DNA of 64,000 bases from Orychophragmus violaceus (lineage: Eukaryota > Streptophyta > Magnoliopsida > Brassicales > Brassicaceae): the NCBI GenBank assembly GCA_030180135.1, contig CM058238.1:45907765-45971764 (forward strand). Direction: 5' to 3'. Below the pieces are notes generated by a model that saw only the letters and a program-made list of their open reading frames with translations, did not search any database and was not told where the DNA came from. Shown piece after piece: positions 41,485 through 55,200 of the stretch. Position numbers and translations under genes: made by a program. Numbering within the stretch: the stretch's first letter is position 1; each line of letters opens with the position of its first letter.

Positions 41485-42065
41485 TCGTTTAACTTTGTAA
41501 CCTACCACTAAGAAACATAATGTCATTTGGTGAATCGGTGAGGTCAACAATAAGAAGTTTTTGTATGCTCCTAAAGGTAGAATGGGGAGCATTTTATACA
41601 AGTTTATGTTCGTTTGTAACACCCCTAAGTAACCCTTTAAGTTAGAAAGAAACTTTGATCTTCAAAACCTATGAGAATCCTAAATAAAACTTTTTAACAA
41701 AAACATCTTGAAACATATATGTCATGGATTGGTGAATTTCGGTGAGGTAAGACAACAATAAGTAAGTTTTTGTATGCTCCTAAAGGTAGAATGGGGAGCA
41801 TTTTATACAAGTTTATGTTCGTTTGTAACACCCCTAAGTAACCCTTCTAAGTGACTAGAAAGAAACTTTGATCTTCAAAAAGTCCTATGAGAATCCTAAA
41901 TAAAACATTTTAACCAAAATATCTTGAAACATATATGTCATGGATTGGAGAATTTAGGTGAGGTAGGACAACTATAAGTAAGTTTTTGTATGCTCCTAAA
42001 GGTAGAATGAGAAGCATGTTGTTTTTGTTCGTTTGTATAAGTAACCCCTTATAGAAAGAAATTTT
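41485..42065. repeat. Scrambled satellite stretch breaking the 1054-bp phase
   Basis: Fragments of monomer words occur out of register (for example AACTTTGTAACCTACC, AACCCTTTAAGTTAG, CAAAACCTATGAG, GTATAAGTAACCCCTTATAG). The next pentamer starts 1607 bp after the last instead of 1054, an excess of 553 bp. Similar but shorter damage is seen near 35655-35710, 36320-36410 and 39500-39570. Confidence 0.7.
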
Positions 42066-45000
42066 GGTCTTCTAAAAGGTCCTATGAGATCCTAAATAAA
42101 ACTTTTTAACCAAAACCTCTTGAAACATATATGTCATGGATTGGTGAATTTCGGTGAGGTAAGACAACAATAAGTAAGTTTTTGTATGCTCCTAAAGGTA
42201 GAATGGGGAGCATTTTATACAAGTTTATGTTCGTTTGTAACACCCCTAAGTAACCCTTCTAAGTGACTAGAAAGAAATTTTGATCTTCTAAAAGGTCCTA
42301 TGAGATCCTAAATAAAACTTTTTAACCAAAACCTCTTGAAATATATATGTCATGGATTGGTGAATTTCGGTGAGGTAAGACAACAATAAGTAAGTTTTTG
42401 TATGCTCCTAAAGGTAGAATGGGGAGCATTTTATACAAGTTTATGTTCGTTTGTAACACCCCAAAGTAACCCTTCTAAGTGACTAGAAAAAAACTTTGAT
42501 CTTCAAAAAGATCCTATGAGAATCCTAAATAAAACATTTTAACCAAAATATCTTGAAACATATATGTCATGGATTGGAGAATTTAGGTGAGGTAGAACAA
42601 CTATAAGTAAGTTTTTGTATGCTCCTAAAGGTAGAATGAGAAGCATTTTATACAAGTTTATGTTCGTTTGTAACACACCTAAGTAACCCTTCTAAATGAC
42701 TAGAAAGACACTTTGATCTTCTAAAATGTCCTATGAGAATCCTAAACAAAACTTTTTAAACTAAACTTCTTGAAACAAATGTGTCATGGATTGGAGAATT
42801 TAGGTGATGTAAGACAACTATAAATAAGTTTTTGTATGCTCCTAAAGGTAGAATGAGAAGCATTTTATACAAGTTTATGTTCGATTGTAACACACCTAAG
42901 TAACCCTTCTAAATGACTAGAAAGACACTTTGATCTTCTAAAATGTTCTATGAGAATCCTAAACTAAACTTTTTAAACTAAACTTCTTGAAAGAAATGTG
43001 TCATGGATTGGAGAATTTAGGTGATGTAGGACAACCATAAATAAGTTTTTGTATGCTCCTAAAGGTAGAATGAGAAGCATGTTGTTTTTGTTCGTTTGTA
43101 ACACCACTAAGTAACTTTGATCTTCAAAAAGATCCTATGAAAATCCTAAATAAAACTTTTTAACCAAAACCTCTTGAAACATATATGTCATGGATTGGTG
43201 AATTTCGGTGAGGTAAGACAACAATAAGTAAGTTTTTGTATGCTCCTAAAGGTAGAATGGGGAGCATTTTATACAAGTTTATGTTCGTTTGTAACACCCC
43301 TAAGTAACCATTCTAAGTGACTAGAAAGAAATTTTGATCTTCTAAAAGGTCCTATGAGATCCTAAATAAAACTTTTTAACCAAAACCTCTTGAAATATAT
43401 ATGTCATGGATTGGTGAATTTCGGTGAGGTAAGACAACAATAAGTAAGTTTTTGTATGCTCCTAAAGGTAGAATGGGGAGCATTTTATACAAGTTTATGT
43501 TCGTTTGTGACACCCCAAAGTAACCCTTCTAAGTGACTAGAAAAAAACTTTGATCTTCAAAAAGATCCTATGAGAATCCTAAATAAAACATTTTAACCAA
43601 AATATCTTGAAACATATATGTCATGGATTGGAGAATTTAGGTGAGGTAGAACAACTATAAGTAAGTTTTTGTATGCTCCTAAAGGTAGAATGAGAAGCAT
43701 TTTATACAAGTTTATGTTCGTTTGTAACACACCTAAGTAACCCTTCTAAATGACTAGAAAGACACTTTGATCTTCTAAAATGTCCTATGAGAATCCTAAA
43801 CAAAACTTTTTAAACTAAACTTCTTGAAACAAATGTGTCATGGATTGGAGAATTTAGGTGATGTAAGACAACTATAAATAAGTTTTTGTATGCTCCTAAA
43901 GGTAGAATGAGAAGCATTTTATACAAGTTTATGTTCGATTGTAACTAACCTAAGTAACCCTTCTAAATGACTAGAAAGACACTTTGATCTTCTAAAATGT
44001 TCTATGAGAATCCTAAACTAAACTTTTTAAACTAAACTTCTTGAAAGAAATGTGTCATGGATTGGAGAATTTAGGTGATGTAGGACAACCATAAATAAGT
44101 TTTTGTATGCTCCTAAAGGTAGAATGAGAAGCATGTTGTTTTTGTTCGTTTGTAACACCACTAAGTAACTTTGATCTTCAAAAAGATCCTATGAAAATCC
44201 TAAATAAAACTTTTTAACCAAAACCTCTTGAAACATATATGTCATGGATTGGTGAATTTCGGTGAGGTAAGACAACAATAAGTAAGTTTTTGTATGCTCC
44301 TAAAGGTAGAATGGGGAGCATTTTATACAAGTTTATGTTCGTTTGTAACACCCCTAAGTAACCATTCTAAGTGACTAGAAAGAAATTTTGATCTTCTAAA
44401 AGGTCCTATGAGATCCTAAATAAAACTTTTTAACCAAAACCTCTTGAAATATATATGTCATGGATTGGTGAATTTCGGTGAGGTAAGACAACAATAAGTA
44501 AGTTTTTGTATGCTCCTAAAGGTAGAATGGGGAGCATTTTATACAAGTTTATGTTCGTTTGTGACACCCCAAAGTAACCCTTCTAAGTGACTAGAAAAAA
44601 ACTTTGATCTTCAAAAAGATCCTATGAGAATCCTAAATAAAACATTTTAACCAAAATATCTTGAAACATATATGTCATGGATTGGAGAATTTAGGTGAGG
44701 TAGAACAACTATAAGTAAGTTTTTGTATGCTCCTAAAGGTAGAATGAGAAGCATTTTATACAAGTTTATGTTCGTTTGTAACACACCTAAGTAACCCTTC
44801 TAAATGACTAGAAAGACACTTTGATCTTCTAAAATGTCCTATGAGAATCCTAAACAAAACTTTTTAAACTAAACTTCTTGAAACAAATGTGTCATGGATT
44901 GGAGAATTTAGGTGATGTAAGACAACTATAAATAAGTTTTTGTATGCTCCTAAAGGTAGAATGAGAAGCATTTTATACAAGTTTATGTTCGATTGTAACA

Positions 45001-46479
45001 CACCTAAGTAACCCTTCTAAATGACTAGAAAGACACTTTGATCTTCTAAAATGTTCTATGAGAATCCTAAACTAAACTTTTTAAACTAAACTTCTTGAAA
45101 GAAATGTGTCATGGATTGGAGAATTTAGGTGATGTAGGACAACCATAAATAAGTTTTTGTATGCTCCTAAAGGTAGAATGAGAAGCATGTTGTTTTTGTT
45201 CGTTTGTAACACCACTAAGTAACTTTGATCTTCAAAAAGATCCTATGAAAATCCTAAATAAAACTTTTTAACCAAAACCTCTTGAAACATATATGTCATG
45301 GATTGGTGAATTTCGGTGAGGTAAGACAACAATAAGTAAGTTTTTGTATGCTCCTAAAGGTAGAATGGGGAGCATTTTATACAAGTTTATGTTCGTTTGT
45401 AACACCCCTAAGTAACCCTTCTAAGTGACTAGAAAGAAATTTTGATCTTCTAAAAGGTCCTATGAGATCCTAAATAAAACTTTTTAACCAAAACCTCTTG
45501 AAATATATATGTCATGGATTGGTGAATTTCGGTGAGGTAAGACAACAATAAGTAAGTTTTTGTATGCTCCTAAAGGTAGAATGGGGAGCATTTTATACAA
45601 GTTTATGTTCGTTTGTAACACCCCAAAGTAACCCTTCTAAGTGACTAGAAAAAAACTTTGATCTTCAAAAAGATCCTATGAGAATCCTAAATAAAACATT
45701 TTAACCAAAATATCTTGAAACATATATGTCATGGATTGGAGAATTTAGGTGAGGTAGAACAACTATAAGTAAGTTTTTGTATGCTCCTAAAGGTAGAATG
45801 AGAAGCATTTTATACAAGTTTATGTTCGTTTGTAACACACCTAAGTAACCCTTCTAAATGACTAGAAAGACACTTTGATCTTCTAAAATGTCCTATGAGA
45901 ATCCTAAACAAAACTTTTTAAACTAAACTTCTTGAAACAAATGTGTCATGGATTGGAGAATTTAGGTGATGTAAGACAACTATAAATAAGTTTTTGTATG
46001 CTCCTAAAGGTAGAATGAGAAGCATTTTATACAAGTTTATGTTCGATTGTAACACACCTAAGTAACCCTTCTAAATGACTAGAAAGACACTTTGATCTTC
46101 TAAAATGTTCTATGAGAATCCTAAACTAAACTTTTTAAACTAAACTTCTTGAAAGAAATGTGTCATGGATTGGAGAATTTAGGTGATGTAGGACAACCAT
46201 AAATAAGTTTTTGTATGCTCCTAAAGGTAGAATGAGAAGCATGTTGTTTTTGTTCGTTTGTAACACCACTAAGTAACTTTGATCTTCAAAAAGATCCTAT
46301 GAAAATCCTAAATAAAACTTTTTAACCAAAACCTCTTGAAACATATATGTCATGGATTGGTGAATTTCGGTGAGGTAAGACAACAATAAGTAAGTTTTTG
46401 TATGCTCCTAAAGGTAGAATGGGGAGCATTTTATACAAGTTTATGTTCGTTTGTAACACCCCTAAGTAACCCTTCTAAG

Positions 46480-46985
46480 TGATCTAGAAAGAAACTTTGA
46501 TCTTCAAAAAGATCCTATAGAATGGGGAGCATTTTATACAAGTTTATGTTCGTGAACCCCTAAGTAACCCTTCTAAACTAGAAAGAAACTTTGATCTTCA
46601 ACCATTTTAACTTCTTGAAACATATATGTTATGGATTGGAGAATTTAGGTGAGGTAGGACAACTATAAGCAAGTTTTTGTATGCTCCTAAAGGTAGAATG
46701 AGAAGCATTTTATACAAGTTTATGTTCGTTTGTAACACACCTAAGTAACCCTTTTAAATGACTAGAAAGACACTTTGATCTTCTAAAATGTCCTATGAGA
46801 ATCCTTAACAAAACTTTTTAAACTAAATTTCTTGAAACTATGTGTCATGGATTGGAGAATTTAGGTGATGTAGGACAACTATAAATAAGTTTTTGTATGC
46901 TCCTAAAGGTAGAATGAGAAGCATTTTATACAAGTTTTTGTTCGTTTGTAACACACCTAAGTAACCCTTTTAAATGACTAGAAAG
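46480..46985. repeat. Scrambled satellite stretch at the end of the regular pentamers
   Basis: The run starts with GTGATCTAGAAAG, then repeats AATGGGGAGCATTTTATAC in truncated form, loses parts of the CTAAGTAACCC region, and carries an odd GAAACTATGTG junction. Regular pentamer structure resumes near 47205, first as a unit one monomer short. Confidence 0.65.
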
Positions 46986-49254
46986 AAATTTTGGTCTTCT
47001 AAAAGGTCCTATGAGACCCTAAATAAAACTTTTTAACCAAAACCTCTTGAAACATATATGTCATGGATTGGTGAATTTCGGTGAGGTAAGACAACAATAA
47101 GTAAGTTTTTGTATGCTCCTAAAGGTAGAATGGGGAGCATTTTATACAAGTTTATGTTCGTTTGTAACACCCCTAAGTAACCCTTCTAAGTGACTAGAAA
47201 AAAATTTTGATCTTCTAAAAGGTCCTATGAGATCCTAAATAAAACTTTTTAACCAAAACCTCTTGAAATATATATGTCATGGCTTGGTGAATTTCGGTGA
47301 GGTAAGACAACAATAAGTAAGTTTTTGTATGCTCCTAAAGGTAGAATGGGGAGCATTTTATACAAGTTTATGTTCGTTTGTGACACCCCAAAGTAACCCT
47401 TCTAAGTGACTAGAAAAAAACTTTGATCTTCAAAAAGATCCTATGAGAATCCTAAATAAAACATTTTAACCAAAATATCTTGAAACATATATGTCATGGA
47501 TTGGAGAATTTAGGTGAGGTAGAACAACTATAAGTAAGTTTTTGTATGCTCCTAAAGGTAGAATGAGAAGCATTTTATACAAGTTTATGTTCGTTTGTAA
47601 CACACCTAAGTAACCCTTCTAAATGACTAGAAAGACACTTTGATCTTCTAAAATGTTCTATGAGAATCCTAAACTAAACTTTTTAAACTAAACTTCTTGA
47701 AAGAAATGTGTCATGGATTGGAGAATTTAGGTGATGTAGGACAACCATAAATAAGTTTTTGTATGCTCCTAAAGGTAGAATGAGAAGCATGTTGTTTTTG
47801 TTCGTTTGTAACACCACTAAGTAACTTTGATCTTCAAAAAGATCCTATGAAAATCCTAAATAAAACTTTTTAACCAAAACCTCTTGAAACATATATGTCA
47901 TGGATTGGTGAATTTCGGTGAGGTAAGACAACAATAAGTAAGTTTTTGTATGCTCCTAAAGGTAGAATGGGGAGCATTTTATACAAGTTTATGTTCGTTT
48001 GTAACACCCCTAAGTAACCCTTCTAAGTGACTAGAAAGAAATTTTGATCTTCTAAAAGGTCCTATGAGATCCTAAATAAAACTTTTTAACCAAAACCTCT
48101 TGAAATATATATGTCATGGATTGGTGAATTTCGGTGAGGTAAGACAACAATAAGTAAGTTTTTGTATGCTCCTAAAGGTAGAATGGGGAGCATTTTATAC
48201 AAGTTTATGTTCGTTTGTAACACCCCAAAGTAACCCTTCTAAGTGACTAGAAAAAAACTTTGATCTTCAAAAAGATCCTATGAGAATCCTAAATAAAACA
48301 TTTTAACCAAAATATCTTGAAACATATATGTCATGGATTGGAGAATTTAGGTGAGGTAGAACAACTATAAGTAAGTTTTTGTATGCTCCTAAAGGTAGAA
48401 TGAGAAGCATTTTATACAAGTTTATGTTCGTTTGTAACACACCTAAGTAACCCTTCTAAATGACTAGAAAGACACTTTGATCTTCTAAAATGTCCTATGA
48501 GAATCCTAAACAAAACTTTTTAAACTAAACTTCTTGAAACAAATGTGTCATGGATTGGAGAATTTAGGTGATGTAAGACAACTATAAATAAGTTTTTGTA
48601 TGCTCCTAAAGGTAGAATGAGAAGCATTTTATACAAGTTTATGTTCGTTTGTAACACACCTAAGTAACCCTTCTAAATGACTAGAAAGACACTTTGATCT
48701 TCTAAAATGTTCTATGAGAATCCTAAACTAAACTTTTTAAACTAAACTTCTTGAAAGAAATGTGTCATGGATTGGAGAATTTAGGTGATGTAGGACAACC
48801 ATAAATAAGTTTTTGTATGCTCCTAAAGGTAGAATGAGAAGCATGTTGTTTTTGTTCGTTTGTAACACCACTAAGTAACTTTGATCTTCTAAAAGGTCCT
48901 ATGAGAATCCTAAATAAAACTTTTTAACCAAAACCTCTTGAAACATATATGTCATGGATTGGTGAATTTCGGTGAGGTAAGACAACAATAAGTAAGTTTT
49001 TGTATGCTCCTAAAGGTAGAATGGGGAGCATTTTATACAAGTTTATGTTCGTTTGTAACACCCCTAAGTAACCCTTCTAAGTGACTAGAAAGAAATTTTG
49101 ATCTTCTAAAAGGTCCTATGAGATCCTAAATAAAACTTTTTAACCAAAACCTCTTGAAATATATATGTCATGGATTGGTGAATTTCGGTGAGGTAAGACA
49201 ACAATAAGTAAGTTTTTGTATGCTCCTAAAGGTAGAATGGGGAGCATTTTATAC

Positions 49255-52200
49255 AAGTTTATGTTCGTTTGTAACACCCCTAAGTAACCCTTCTAAGAGA
49301 CTAGAAAGAAACTTTGATCTTCAAAAAGTTCCTATGAGAATCCTAAATAAAACATTTTAACCAAAATATCTTGAAACATATATGTCATGGATTGGAGAAT
49401 TTAAATGAGGTAGGACAACTATAAGTAAGTTTTTGTATGCTCCTAAAGGCAGAATGAGAAGCATTTTATACAAGTTTATGTTCGTTTGTAACACACCTAA
49501 GTAACCCTTCTAAATGACTAGAAAGACACTTTGATCTTCTAAAATGTCCTATGAGAATCCTAAACTAAAATTTTTAAACTAAACTTCTTGAAACAAATGT
49601 GTCATGGATTGAAGAATTTAGGTGATGTAGGACAACTATAAATAAGTTTTTGTATGCTCCTAAAGGTAGAATGAGAAGCATGTTGTTTTTGTTCGTTTGT
49701 AACACCACTAAGTAACCCCTCTAAAAGACTAGAAAGAAATTTTGGTCTTCTAAAAGGTCCTATGAGACCCTAAATAAAACTTTTTAACCAAAACCTCTTG
49801 AAACATATATGTCATGGATTGGTGAATTTCGGTGAGGTAAGACAACAATAAGTAAGTTTTTGTATGCTCCTAAAGGTAGAATGGGGAGCATTTTATACAA
49901 GTTTATGTTCGTTTGTAACACCCCTAAGTAACCCTTCTAAGTGACTAGAAAGAAATTTTGATCTTCTAAAAGGTCCTATGAGATCCTAAATAAAACTTTT
50001 TAACCAAAACCTCTTGAAATATATATGTCATGGATTGGTGAATTTCGGTGAGGTAAGACAACAATAAGTAAGTTTTTGTATGCTCCTAAAGGTAGAATGG
50101 GGAGCATTTTATACAAGTTTATGTTCGTTTGTAACACCCCAAAGTAACCCTTCTAAGTGACTAGAAAAAAACTTTGATCTTCAATAAGATCCTATGAGAA
50201 TCCTAACTAAAACATTTTAACCAAAATATCTTGAAACATATATGTCATGGATTGGAGAATTTAGGTGAGGTAGAACAACTATAAGTAAGTTTTTGTATGC
50301 TCCTAAAGGTAGAATGAGAAGCATTTTATACAAGTTTATGTTCGTTTGTAACACACCTAAGTAACCCTTCTAAATGACTAGAAATACACTTTGATCTTCT
50401 AAAATGTCCTATGAGAATCCTAAACTAAACTTTTTAAACTAAACTTCTTGAAAGAAATGTGTCATGGATTGGAGAATTTAGGTGATGTAGGACAACCATA
50501 AATAAGTTTTTGTATGCTCCTAAAGGTAGAATGAGAAGCATGTTGTTTTTGTTCGTTTGTAACACCACTAAGTAACTTTGATCTTCAAAAAGATCCTATG
50601 AAAATCCTAAATAAAACTTTTTAACGAAAACCTCTTGAAACATATATGTCATGGATTGGTGAATTTCGGTGAGGTAAGACAACAATAAGTAAGTTTTTGT
50701 ATGCTCCTAAAGGTAGAATGGGGAGCATTTTATACAAGTTTATGTTCGTTTGTAACACCCCTAAGTAACCCTTCTAAGTGATTAGAAAGAAACTTTGATC
50801 TTCAAAAAGATCCTATGAAAATCCTAAATAAAACTTATTAACAAAAACATCTTGAAACATATATGTTATGGATTGGAGAATTTAGGTGAGGTAGGACAAC
50901 TATAAGCAAGTTTTTGTATGCTCCTAAAGGTAGAATGAGAAGCATTTTATACAAGTTTATGTTCGTTTGTAACACACCTAAGTAACCCTATTAAATGACT
51001 AGAAAGACACTTTGATCTTCTAAAATGTCCTATGAGAATCCTTAACAAAACTTTTTAAACTAAATTTCTTGAAACTTATGTGTCATTGATTGGAGAATTT
51101 AGGTGATGTAAGACAACTATAAATAAGTTTTTGTATGCTCCTAAATGTAGAATGAGAAGCATGTTTTAATGTTTTTCTTCGTCTGTAACACCACTAAGTA
51201 ACCCCTCTAAAAGACTAGAAAGAAATTTTGATCTTCTAAAAGGTCCTATGAGATCCTAAATAAAACTTTTTAACCATAACTTCTTGAAACATATATGTCA
51301 TGGATTGGTGAATTTCGGTGAGGTAAGACAACAATAAGTAAGTTTTTGTATGCTCCTAAAGGTAGAATGGGGAGCATTTTATACAGGTTTATGTTCGTTT
51401 GTAACACCCCTAAGTAACCCTTCTAAGTTACTAGAAAGAAACTGTGATCTTCAAAAAGATCCTATGAGAATCCTAAATAAAACTTTTTAACAAACACATC
51501 TTGAAACATATATGTTATGGATTGGAGAATTTAGGTGAGGTAGGACAACTATAAGCAAGTTTTTGTATGCTCCTAAAGGTAGAATGAGAAGCATTTTATA
51601 CAAGTTTATGTTCGTTTGTAACACACCTAAGTAACCCTTCTAAATGACTAGAAAGACACTTTGATCTTCTAAAATGTCCTATGAGAATCCTTAACAAAAC
51701 TTTTTAAACTAAATTTCTTGAAACTTATGTGTCATTGATTGGAGAATTTAGGTGATGTAAGACAACTATAAATAAGTTTTTGTATGCTCCTAAATGTAGA
51801 ATGAGAAGCATGTTGTTTTTGTTCTTTGTAACACCACTAAGTAACCCCTCTAAAAGACTAGAAAGAAATTTTGGTCTTCTAAAAGGTCCTATGAGAGTCC
51901 TATGAGATCCTAAATAAAACTTTTTAACCAAAACCTCTTGAAACATATATGTCATGGATTGGTGAATTTCGGTGAGGTAAGACAACAATACGTAAGTTTT
52001 TGTATGCTCCTAAAGGTAGAATATGGAGCATTTTATACAAGTTTATGTTCGTTTGTAACACCCCTAAGTAACGCTTCTAAGTGACTAGAAAGAAACTTTG
52101 ATCTTCAAAAAGATCCTATGAGAATCCTAAATAAAACTTTTTAACCAAAATATCTTGAAACATATATGTCATGGATTGGAGAATTTAGGTGAGGTAGTAC

Positions 52201-55200
52201 AACTATAAGTAAGTTTTTGTATGCTCCTAAAGGTAGAATGAGAAGCATTTTATACAAGTTTATGTTCGTTTGTAACACACCTAAGTAACCCTTCTAAATG
52301 ACTAGAAAGACACTTTGATCTTCTAAAATGTCCTATGAGAATCCTAAACAAAACTTTTTAAACTAAACTTCTTGAAACAAATGTGTCATGGATTGGAGAA
52401 TTTAGGTGATGTAAGACAACTATAAATAAGTTTTTGTATGCTCCTAAAGGTAGAATGAGAAGCATTTTATACAAGTTTATGTTCGATTGTAACACACCTA
52501 AGTAACCCTTCTAAATGACTAGAAAGACACTTTGATCTTCTAAAATGTTCTATGAGAATCCTAAACTAAACTTTTTAAACTAAACTTCTTGAAAGAAATG
52601 TGTCATGGATTGGAGAATTTAGGTGATGTAGGACAACCATAAATAAGTTTTTGTATGCTCCTAAAGGTAGAATGAGAAGCATGTTGTTTTTGTTCGTTTG
52701 TAACACCACTAAGTAACTTTGATCTTCAAAAAGATCCTATGAAAATCCTAAATAAAACTTTTTAACCAAAACCTCTTGAAACATATATGTCATGGATTGG
52801 TGAATTTCGGTGAGGTAAGACAACAATAAGTAAGTTTTTGTATGCTCCTAAAGGTAGAATGGGGAGCATTTTATACAAGTTTATGTTCGTTTGTAACACC
52901 CCTAAGTAACCTTCTAAGTGACTAGAAAGAAATTTTGATCTTCTAAAAGGTCCTATGAGATCCTAAATAAAACTTTTTAACCAAAACCTCTTGAAATATA
53001 TATGTCATGGATTGGTGAATTTCGGTGAGGTAAGACAACAATAAGTAAGTTTTTGTATGCTCCTAAAGGTAGAATGGGGAGCATTTTATACAAGTTTATG
53101 TTCGTTTGTAACACCCCAAAGTAACCCTTCTAAGTGACTAGAAAAAAACTTTGATCTTCAAAAAGATCCTATGAGAATCCTAAATAAAACATTTTAACCA
53201 AAATATCTTGAAACATATATGTCATGGATTGGAGAATTTAGGTGAGGTAGAACAACTATAAGTAAGTTTTTGTATGCTCCTAAAGGTAGAATGAGAAGCA
53301 TTTTATACAAGTTTATGTTCGTTTGTAACACACCTAAGTAACCCTTCTAAATGACTAGAAAGACACTTTGATCTTCTAAAATGTCCTATGAGAATCCTAA
53401 ACAAAACTTTTTAAACTAAACTTCTTGAAACAAATGTGTCATGGATTGGAGAATTTAGGTGATGTAAGACAACTATAAATAAGTTTTTGTATGCTCCTAA
53501 AGATAGAATGAGAAACATTTTATACAAGTTTATGTTCGTTTGTAACACACCTAAGTAACCCTTCTAAATGACTAGAAAGACACTTTGATCTTCTAAAATG
53601 TTCTATGAGAATCCTAAACTAAACTTTTTAAACTAAACTTCTTGAAAGAAATGTGTCATGGATTGGAGAATTTAGGTGATGTAGGACAACCATAAATAAG
53701 TTTTTGTATGCTCCTATAGGTAGAATGAGAAGCATGTTGTTTTTGTTCGTTTGTAACACCACTAAGTAACTTTGATCTTCTAAAAGGTCCTATGAGATCC
53801 TAAATAAAACTTTTTAACCATAACTTCTTGAAACATATATGTCATGGATTGGTGAATTTCGGTGAGGTAAGACAACAATAAGTAAGTTTTTGTATGCTCC
53901 TAAAGGTAGAATGGGGAGCATTTTATACAGGTTTATGTTCGTTTGTAACACCACTAAGTAACCCTTCTAAGTTACTAGAAAGAAACTGTGATCTTCAAAA
54001 AGATCCTATGAGAATCCTAAATAAAACTTTTTAACAAAAACATCTTGAAACATATATGTTATGGATTGGAGAATTTAGGTGAGGTAGGACAACTATAAGT
54101 AAGTTTTTGTATGGTCCTAAAGGTAGAATGAGAAGCATTTTATACAAGTTTATGTTCGTTTGTAACACCCCTAAGTAACCCTTCTAAGAGACTAGAAAAA
54201 AACTTTGATCTTCAAAAAGTTCCTATGAGAATCCTAAATAAAACATTTTAACCAAAATATCTTGAAACATATATGTCATGGATTGGAGAATTTAGGTGAG
54301 GTAGGACAACTATAAGTAAGTTTTTGTATGCTCCTAAAGGCAGAATGAGAAGCATTTTATACAAGTTTATGTTCGTTTGTAACACACCTAAGTAACCCTT
54401 CTAAATGACTAGAAAGACACTTTGATCTTCTAAAATGTCCTATGAGAATCCTAAACTAAAATTTTTAAACTAAACTTCTTGAAACAAATGTGTCATGGAT
54501 TGAAGAATTTAGGTGATGTAGGACAACTATAAATAAGTTTTTGTATGCTCCTAAAGGTAGAATGAGAAGCATGTTGTTTTTGTTCGTTTGTAACACCACT
54601 AAGTAACCCCTCTAAAAGACTAGAAAGAAATTTTGGTCTTCTAAAAGGTCCTATGAGACCCTAAATAAAACTTTTTAACCAAAACCTCTTGAAACATATA
54701 TGTCATGGATTGGTGAATTTCGGTGAGGTAAGACAACAATAAGTAAGTTTTTGTATGCTCCTAAAGGTAGAATGGGGAGCATTTTATACAAGTTTATGTT
54801 CGTTTGTAACACCCCTAAGTAACCCTTCTAAGTGACTAGAAAGAAATTTTGATCTTCTAAAAGGTCCTATGAGATCCTAAATAAAACTTTTTAACCAAAA
54901 CCTCTTGAAATATATATGTCATGGATTGGTGAATTTCGGTGAGGTAAGACAACAATAAGTAAGTTTTTATATGCTCCTAAAGGTAGAATGGGGAGCATTT
55001 TATACAAGTTTATGTTCGTTTGTAACACCCCAAAGTAACCCTTCTAAGTGACTAGAAAAAAACTTTGATCTTCAAAAAGATCCTATGAGAATCCTAACTA
55101 AAACATTTTAACCAAAATATCTTGAAACATATATGTCATGGATTGGAGAATTTAGGTGAGGTAGAACAACTATAAGTAAGTTTTTGTATGCTCCTAAAGG

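Larger units (their letters stand above)
39603..49255. repeat. 1054-bp (5-monomer) higher-order repeat array
   Basis: The anchor AATTTTGATCTTCTAAAAGG (first T of its TTTT) lies at 39617, 40671, 42278, 43332, 44386, 45440, 47205, 48042 and 49096. Six of the eight spacings matter: five are exactly 1054 bp (39617-40671, 42278 to 45440 in three steps, 48042-49096) and one is 837 bp (47205-48042), a unit lacking one 217-bp monomer. The pentamer is made of 217+217+187+216+217 bp, measured between 42592 and 43646. The variant TCGATTG repeats at 42881, 43935, 44989 and 46043. Two irregular stretches (41490-42060 and 46480-46980) interrupt the series and account for the remaining two spacings. Confidence 0.9.
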
